A stretch of 64,000 nucleotides of DNA, from assembly GCF_013364275.1 (NCBI RefSeq), contig NZ_CP054932.1, positions 6,696,001 through 6,760,000 of the forward strand, read 5' to 3'. Positions within the stretch are counted from its first letter, which is position 1. Each line of letters starts with the position of its first letter. Of the stretch, positions 59,541 through 64,000 are shown one piece after another. Source of the stretch: Actinomadura sp. NAK00032 (GTDB lineage Bacteria; Actinomycetota; Actinomycetes; Streptosporangiales; Streptosporangiaceae). Below the pieces are notes generated by a model. The model was given only the letters and a program-made list of their open reading frames with translations, was not told the origin of the DNA and did not search any database. Made by a program: the position numbers and the translations under genes.

Positions 59541-60206
59541 TCACTCGAACCCGTTTGGGGCGGTTTCGTGGTGGCGCAGTGTGAACCAGAAGGTGGGCAC
59601 CGGATTCGTACCGGGTGTGGTGTCGACCAGGTCCCAGCCGGCGAACCTGGTGCGCAACTCCTCGGCGGTGACGCCGGAGATCGGGTCGTCGAACGCCTCG
59701 GGGCCGTACCCGAACATCAGCAGCCGTGCGCCGGGGGCGGCGCGGTGGGTGAGTCCGGCGGCGTAGGCGTCGCGGCGGTGCGGCGGGATGCCGCAGTAGC
59801 AGCTCAGGTCGAAGAACAGGTCGTAGGGGCCGGGGACGTCCAGGTCATCGAGCCGGGTGGCGTCCCCGCACAGCACCCGTACCGCCGCCCCGGTCGCGGC
59901 GGCCTTGGCGCGGGCCTGGTCGACGGCCCGGTCGATCAGATCGACGGCAACGACGTCCCAGCCGTGCCGGGCGAGATATGTGGCGTTGGTCCCGGTGCCG
60001 CAGCCGAGTTCGAGGGCGCGGCCGGGTGGCAGCGCGCTGTCCCCCTCCACCAGGGCGACCAGCTCCGGCGGCGTCACTTCGGTGTCCCACGGCGGCTTGC
60101 CGGCCCGGTAGTAGCCCTCCAGTTCGCGGCGGACGGCCTCCTCTTGGTCGTGCTCCGTGCGGACATGGTCCGGGTCCGGTCGCTGAGCGGTGTTCGGCTG
60201 GTCCAT
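59541..60206 (-). CDS. SAM-dependent methyltransferase (class I)
   Basis: This 221-aa enzyme has a Rossmann methyltransferase core: motif I ALELGCGTGTNATYLA, acidic post-I residue AVDLIDRAVD, and DLFFDLSCYCGIP as motif IV. The length and motif resemble thiopurine S-methyltransferase-like or TehB-like small-molecule methylases. The substrate is unknown. It is divergent from a TetR regulator and shares the palindromes between them, so it is probably the repressed target. Confidence 0.82.
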   Translation of the reverse strand: MDQPNTAQRPDPDHVRTEHDQEEAVRRELEGYYRAGKPPWDTEVTPPELVALVEGDSALPPGRALELGCGTGTNATYLARHGWDVVAVDLIDRAVDQARAKAAATGAAVRVLCGDATRLDDLDVPGPYDLFFDLSCYCGIPPHRRDAYAAGLTHRAAPGARLLMFGYGPEAFDDPISGVTAEELRTRFAGWDLVDTTPGTNPVPTFWFTLRHHETAPNGFE

Positions 60207-60215
60207 CGCTTCCTC

Positions 60216-60254
60216 CTAGAGTAACTAGAGTGCATCTCTAGTGTTGAACTCTAG
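60216..60254. promoter_or_regulatory. TetR operator with nested CTAGAG palindromes
   Basis: CTAGAG-TGCAT-CTCTAG (60225-60241) is nested inside a wider pair CTAGAGT (60216-60222) and ACTCTAG (60248-60254). The gap is AT-richer than its surroundings and overlaps both divergent promoters. It is the probable site of the adjacent TetR protein. Confidence 0.7.
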
Positions 60255-60269
60255 ATATAGACTCGCGAC

Positions 60270-60932
60270 ATGGACACCGTCAAGCGGCCGGACAAGCGGG
60301 CCGAGCGCTCACGCCGCACCCGCGAGAAAGTCATCCAGGCGGCGCGGGAGCTGTTCCTCGCCCAGGGCTACGGGGCGACGAGCCTGCAGGAGATCGCCGA
60401 CCGGGGCGGCGTGGCCGTGCAGACGATCTACTTCGTCTTCGGCAACAAGCGCACGCTGTTCAAGGACGTCGTCGACTCGTCCATCGCCGGTGACACCGAA
60501 CCGGTGGCCACCATGGACCGGGAGTGGTTCCGCGCCGCCTGCGCCGCGCCCACCGCGGCCGGCCAGCTGCGCGCGCACGTCCGCGGCACCCGCGAGATCC
60601 TGGGCCGGGTGGCCCCGATCATGCCGCTGATCGCGGCCGCGGCGGCCACCGACCCGCAGATCGCCGCGCAATGGCCCGACGGCCCCGATCCGCGCTTCAC
60701 CGTGCAGCACGCCGCGGCCGAGGCGCTGACCGGCAAGCCCGACGCCCGTCCCGACGTCTCCGTGGCGACGGCCGCCGACCTGCTGTTCGGGCTGCTCAGC
60801 CCACAGCTGTACCTGCTCTTCGTCCAGGACCGCGGCTGGTCACCGGACGAGTGGGAAGAGTGGGCCTGCGCCACCCTGACCACCCAACTCTGCACCAACG
60901 CCCCTGCGACAGGCCCGGACAGCCGCAGCTAG
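60270..60932 (+). CDS. TetR family transcriptional regulator
   Basis: This 220-aa repressor has an HTH at about residues 15-60 (TREKVIQAARELFLAQGYGA; VAVQTIYFVFGNKRTLFKDV) and a C-terminal helical ligand domain. It is divergent from the methyltransferase, with the CTAGAG palindromes between. It likely represses the methyltransferase and itself. The ligand is unknown. Confidence 0.88.
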   Translation: MDTVKRPDKRAERSRRTREKVIQAARELFLAQGYGATSLQEIADRGGVAVQTIYFVFGNKRTLFKDVVDSSIAGDTEPVATMDREWFRAACAAPTAAGQLRAHVRGTREILGRVAPIMPLIAAAAATDPQIAAQWPDGPDPRFTVQHAAAEALTGKPDARPDVSVATAADLLFGLLSPQLYLLFVQDRGWSPDEWEEWACATLTTQLCTNAPATGPDSRS

Positions 60933-61030
60933 GACGACCACGCCCCACAAACCCCGTGATTACAGGTTCCCTGGGAAGCCGCGCGCCGAGCAGGCGACGC
61001 ACATGGACCCGTAGACCCGTGGGCCAAGAC

Positions 61031-61348
61031 ATGCGGGTTCATCGCACTGCTCTGGAGCTCGTAGAAAACCTGACTCGCGACCCGCACCCCCAAGTATCCG
61101 AATTCGCCGGGCACGTGCTCGAGGCTTTCGGCGCCGGCGGCAATGAGCCCCGACCGGAAACTCCGCAGCTCGCTCCCGACTGGATAGGGGTCGGGGAGCG
61201 AGGCGGCGGACGTGTTGTCGTGCATGGCCGGTCGGGTCGCGCCGGCGCCGGGTCTCGGCTGGCCGTCGCGCTCGGGGTGCCGCGCCGTGCGGGGCGGCAC
61301 GCTGCTTCGGGCGGGGAGCGGTGGTCAGCTGGGGGTGGCGAGGGTTAG
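61031..61348 (+). CDS. Possible small ORF, unsupported
   Basis: In the 390-bp gap between tetR and recQ, an open frame of 105 codons begins MRVHRTALELVENLTRDPHP and ends GGGEG. The first 45 residues look protein-like, but the rest is low complexity, the third-position GC is mixed and there is no Shine-Dalgarno sequence. It overlaps the recQ 3' end on the opposite strand. I record it only as a possibility. Nothing else is visible in the gap. Confidence 0.2.
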   Translation: MRVHRTALELVENLTRDPHPQVSEFAGHVLEAFGAGGNEPRPETPQLAPDWIGVGERGGGRVVVHGRSGRAGAGSRLAVALGVPRRAGRHAASGGERWSAGGGEG

Positions 61349-63418
61349 GGGGAAGGTTGATTGGGCGCCTGCCTCCTTGAGGAGGCGGGTGGCGACGGTC
61401 ATGGTCCAGCCTGTTTCTATGCGGTCGTCCACCAGGAGGATGTGGCCGGGGTTGGTTTGGAGGGCCTCGGCGAGGGGGGCCGGGACGGTCAGGCTCTGCC
61501 AGACCTGGTGGAGGCGTTGGGCGCTGTTGTGGCGGCGGGGGCCGGGGTCGCCGGCGGGGGCCAGTTCGCCCAGGTACGGGAGGCGGCCTATCTCGGCTAT
61601 GCGGCGGCCGAACGTGGTGACCAGGCGCGGGCGGGAGCGGGAGCCGATCGTGACGACGCCGGTGGGGCGGGTGGCCCAGTCCCAGGCGGCGAGGACCTTG
61701 ACGACGGCGTCCACCAGGTCGGCGGGGACGTCGGTGTCGTCCGCGGCGAACAGGTCGCGGAGGCGGTTGCCCCAGCCGATGTCGGTGAGGCGGCCGAGGG
61801 CGCGGCCCGTCTCGGCCTGGAGGTCGGGCTTGATGCGGCCGGAGACGCCGAGGTCGTCCTTGACACCGGTGGGCCACATGCGGCGGGGGGCGATGTCGAC
61901 GCCGGGTCGGTGCAGGCGGTCGCGGGCGCGGGTCGCGCTGTCCTGGGCGACATCGGTGGGCCAGTGGCGGCCGGTGCAGTTGTCGCAGCGGCCGCAGGGG
62001 GCGGCGGCCGGGTCGTCGAGCTGGCGGCGCAGGTACTCCTCGCGGCAGCCCGTGGTGGCGATGTAGTCGAGCATCGCCTGCTGCTCGCGGCGGCGTTCGG
62101 CGGTGACGCGCTCGTAGCGTTCGCGGTCGTAGGTCCAGGGGCGGCCGGTGGACGTCCAACCGCCCTTGACGCGGCGGGCCGCGCCGTCCACGTCGAGGAC
62201 CTTGAGCATCATCTCCAGGCGCGCCCGGGTGAGGTCGACCATCGGTTCGAGGGCGCCGGTGGACAGCGGGCGGTCGGTCGAGTCGAGGACCTCCAGGGTG
62301 GTGCGGACCGTCTGCTCCGGGGGGAACGCCAGGCTGGCGAAGTAGGCCCAGATGTCGCGGTCCTCCCGGCCGGGGAGGAGGATGACCTCGGCGCGGTCGA
62401 CGCCGCGGCCGGCGCGGCCGATCTGCTGGTAGTAGGCCACCGGGGACTGCGGCGCGCCCATGTGGACGATGAAGCCGAGGTCGGGCTTGTCGAAGCCCAT
62501 GCCGAGGGCGCTGGTCGCGACGAGGGCCTTGAGCTTGTTGTCCTGGAGGTCCTGCTCGGCCTGAAGGCGTTCGGCCTGCTCGGTCTGGCCGGAGTAGGCG
62601 GCGACCTCGTGGCCCCGGTCGCGGAGGTAGCCGGTGATCTCGTGGGCGGCGGCGACGGTGAGCGTGTAGATGATGCCGGAGCCGGGCAGGTCGGCGAGGT
62701 GCTCGCCGAGCCAGGCGATGCGCTGCTCGGCGGTGGGGAGCGCGGCGACGGCGAGGTGCAGCGACTCGCGTTCCAGCGGGCCGCGCAGGACGAGGGCGTC
62801 GTCGCCGGCGAGCTGCTCGGCGACGTCCTGGGTGACACGGGCGTTGGCGGTCGCGGTGGTGGCGAGGACGGGGATGCCGGGCGGCAGCTCGGCGAGCAGG
62901 GTGCGCAGCCGCCGGTAGTCGGGGCGGAAGTCGTGGCCCCAGTCGGAGATGCAGTGCGCCTCGTCGACCACGACGAGGCCGGCCCCGGCGGCGAGCTTGG
63001 GCAGGACGAGGTCGCGGAAGTCGGGGTTGTTGAGCCGCTCGGGGCTGACGAGCAGCACGTCGACCGCGCCCGCCTCGACCTCGGCGAAGATCTGCTCCCA
63101 GTCGCCGGTGTTGGACGAGTTGATCGTGCGGGCGTGGATGCCGGCCCGGTCGGCGGCCTCGATCTGGTTGCGCATCAGCGCCAGCAGCGGCGAGACGATC
63201 ACGGTGGGGCCGGCGCCGCGCTCGCGGAGCAGCCGGGTCGCGACGAAGTACACGGCCGACTTGCCCCACCCGGTGCGCTGCACGACCAGGGCGCGGCGCC
63301 GGTCGACGACGAGCGCGCTGATCGCCGTCCACTGGTCGTCGCGGAGCCGCGCGTGATCGCCGGCGAGGGCGCGCAGGCAGCGCTCGGCATCGTCCCGGAG
63401 GCCGTCTGAAGTGCTCAT
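61325..63418 (-). CDS. RecQ family DNA helicase with C-terminal phosphoribosyltransferase-like domain
   Basis: This 697-aa ATP-dependent 3'-5' helicase has motif I QRTGWGKS (Lys53), DEAH box VDEAH (151-155), motif VI QQIGRAGRG and a RecQ zinc site CGRCDNC (about 467-473), all intact. A winged region follows, then a C-terminal domain (about 600-695). That domain contains HILLVDDRIETGWTMTVATRLL, the PRPP-binding loop pattern of phosphoribosyltransferases. Walker A has Trp in place of the usual Ser. It is monocistronic and divergent from a ThrE-type gene. Confidence 0.9.
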   Translation of the reverse strand: MSTSDGLRDDAERCLRALAGDHARLRDDQWTAISALVVDRRRALVVQRTGWGKSAVYFVATRLLRERGAGPTVIVSPLLALMRNQIEAADRAGIHARTINSSNTGDWEQIFAEVEAGAVDVLLVSPERLNNPDFRDLVLPKLAAGAGLVVVDEAHCISDWGHDFRPDYRRLRTLLAELPPGIPVLATTATANARVTQDVAEQLAGDDALVLRGPLERESLHLAVAALPTAEQRIAWLGEHLADLPGSGIIYTLTVAAAHEITGYLRDRGHEVAAYSGQTEQAERLQAEQDLQDNKLKALVATSALGMGFDKPDLGFIVHMGAPQSPVAYYQQIGRAGRGVDRAEVILLPGREDRDIWAYFASLAFPPEQTVRTTLEVLDSTDRPLSTGALEPMVDLTRARLEMMLKVLDVDGAARRVKGGWTSTGRPWTYDRERYERVTAERRREQQAMLDYIATTGCREEYLRRQLDDPAAAPCGRCDNCTGRHWPTDVAQDSATRARDRLHRPGVDIAPRRMWPTGVKDDLGVSGRIKPDLQAETGRALGRLTDIGWGNRLRDLFAADDTDVPADLVDAVVKVLAAWDWATRPTGVVTIGSRSRPRLVTTFGRRIAEIGRLPYLGELAPAGDPGPRRHNSAQRLHQVWQSLTVPAPLAEALQTNPGHILLVDDRIETGWTMTVATRLLKEAGAQSTFPLTLATPS

Positions 63419-63572
63419 GTGTCCTTGGTACCAGCGCCGCGGAAGACACCGCACCAGAAACGCGTTCTGTGGAAAAGGTGGGTGGGAGCCGCAGCGTTGC
63501 AGCCGCGAGTGCGTGGGTAGCCTGCCAGTCAAGATCGGGTGACGGGGCAGGGAAGGGGCACGAGCGGGGGAA

Positions 63573-64000
63573 ATGCGCGCTGCTGAACGTTTGCGGCGGA
63601 CCTGGCAGGTCCTGATGGACGGGCATCCCCCGGAACCGCCTGAGGAAGAGCCTGGAGAGACCGTCGACCCGCGTGCCGTCGACCTCGTCCTGCGTGTCGG
63701 TGAACTGCTGCTGGCGAGCGGTGAGACCACCGAGCGCGTCAACGAGGCGATGCTCAGCCTGGCGGTCGCCTATGAGCTTCCCCGGTGCGAGGTCCAAGTC
63801 ACGCTGACGAGCCTTCTGGTGTCGGCCCACCCGGGCTTGGGAGCGCCTCCGGTGACGGGGACGCGGGCCATCCGGCGCCGTACCCCGGCCTACTGGCGCC
63901 TCACGGCGCTGCATCAACTCGTCCAGGACGCGTCCATCGGAATGTTGGAGCTGGAGGATGCCCACAAGCGCCTCGCGGAGATCAAAAGGGGGCGTCCTCC
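63573..64000 (+). CDS. ThrE-type threonine/serine exporter family protein (partial)
   Basis: The window ends inside this gene, leaving 142 codons. After a 30-residue Pro/Glu-rich N-terminus comes the ThrE N-terminal (DUF1212) domain: VDLVLRVGELLLASGETTER, AYELPRCEVQVTLTSLLVS. The membrane part, carrying about ten TM helices, would follow outside the window. Homologues export threonine/serine or act as amino acid carriers. The ATG at 63573 is chosen by the family N-terminus. Confidence 0.75.
   Translation, partial: MRAAERLRRTWQVLMDGHPPEPPEEEPGETVDPRAVDLVLRVGELLLASGETTERVNEAMLSLAVAYELPRCEVQVTLTSLLVSAHPGLGAPPVTGTRAIRRRTPAYWRLTALHQLVQDASIGMLELEDAHKRLAEIKRGRP

Overview
The window is very GC-rich and fits a filamentous actinomycete, plausibly an Actinomadura-like member of the Streptosporangiales. 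The support is a PucR-type fasR followed by fabD-fabH-acpP-fabF and DUF3145, an XRE/DUF397 pair, a DUF222-HNH (13E12-type) gene, many GTG starts with 1-4 nt TGATG/GTGA overlaps, and several Ser/Thr kinases. The genus is an inference from gene content and style. I saw no rRNA, tRNA or CRISPR array.

Layout. 1-9.8 kb is accessory and partly decayed. It holds two arrays of a ~195-bp degenerate repeat in opposite orientations, a MerR gene with a membrane partner, a decayed LacI gene, an MFS pump with a divergent MarR regulator, a DUF222-HNH gene, an IS4-type element sitting inside a large multi-arm palindrome, and a VOC-family gene relic. 9.8-14.3 kb has a TAT-exported TPR/retropepsin-like protein, a VOC protein, an aldo-keto reductase with a divergent TetR regulator, and a WYL regulator. 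14.4-18.1 kb holds two tandem Ser/Thr kinase-WD40 paralogues.

18.1-29.2 kb reads as one polyhydroxybutyrate (PHB) or 3-hydroxybutyrate locus. A secreted PHB depolymerase and a secreted oligomer-hydrolase-like esterase lie beside a five-gene Liv-type ABC importer, a GAF/PucR regulator and 3-hydroxybutyrate dehydrogenase. A CRP-like site lies between the importer and the secreted enzymes. 29-38 kb has DUF397/XRE, a cyclase-homology protein, a PHP-domain protein, a two-component system, and a DUF1023-acyltransferase-DUF1023 operon. 37.5-43.1 kb is the housekeeping type II fatty acid synthesis cluster.

43.5-47.5 kb is the most striking part. A truncated subtilisin-like remnant is followed by a fully overlapping three-gene operon: an ECF-like sigma factor, a small protein with a predicted beta-sandwich tail, and a TPR-CHAT protease with its His/Cys pair intact. 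The arrangement resembles the protease-controlled sigma factor module of type III-E CRISPR systems, but no CRISPR or Cas gene is present here.

47.5-64 kb holds a rhodanese, a phosphodiesterase/pyrophosphatase-like protein with DUF5998, a Pat-type acetyltransferase/acyl-CoA synthetase fusion, a PfkB kinase, a LysR regulator, a serine-hydrolase/PPOX pair (with a decayed copy of a PPOX fragment nearby), a secreted tripeptidyl-peptidase-like hydrolase, a methyltransferase with a divergent TetR, a RecQ helicase with a phosphoribosyltransferase-like tail, and the start of a ThrE-type exporter that runs off the window.
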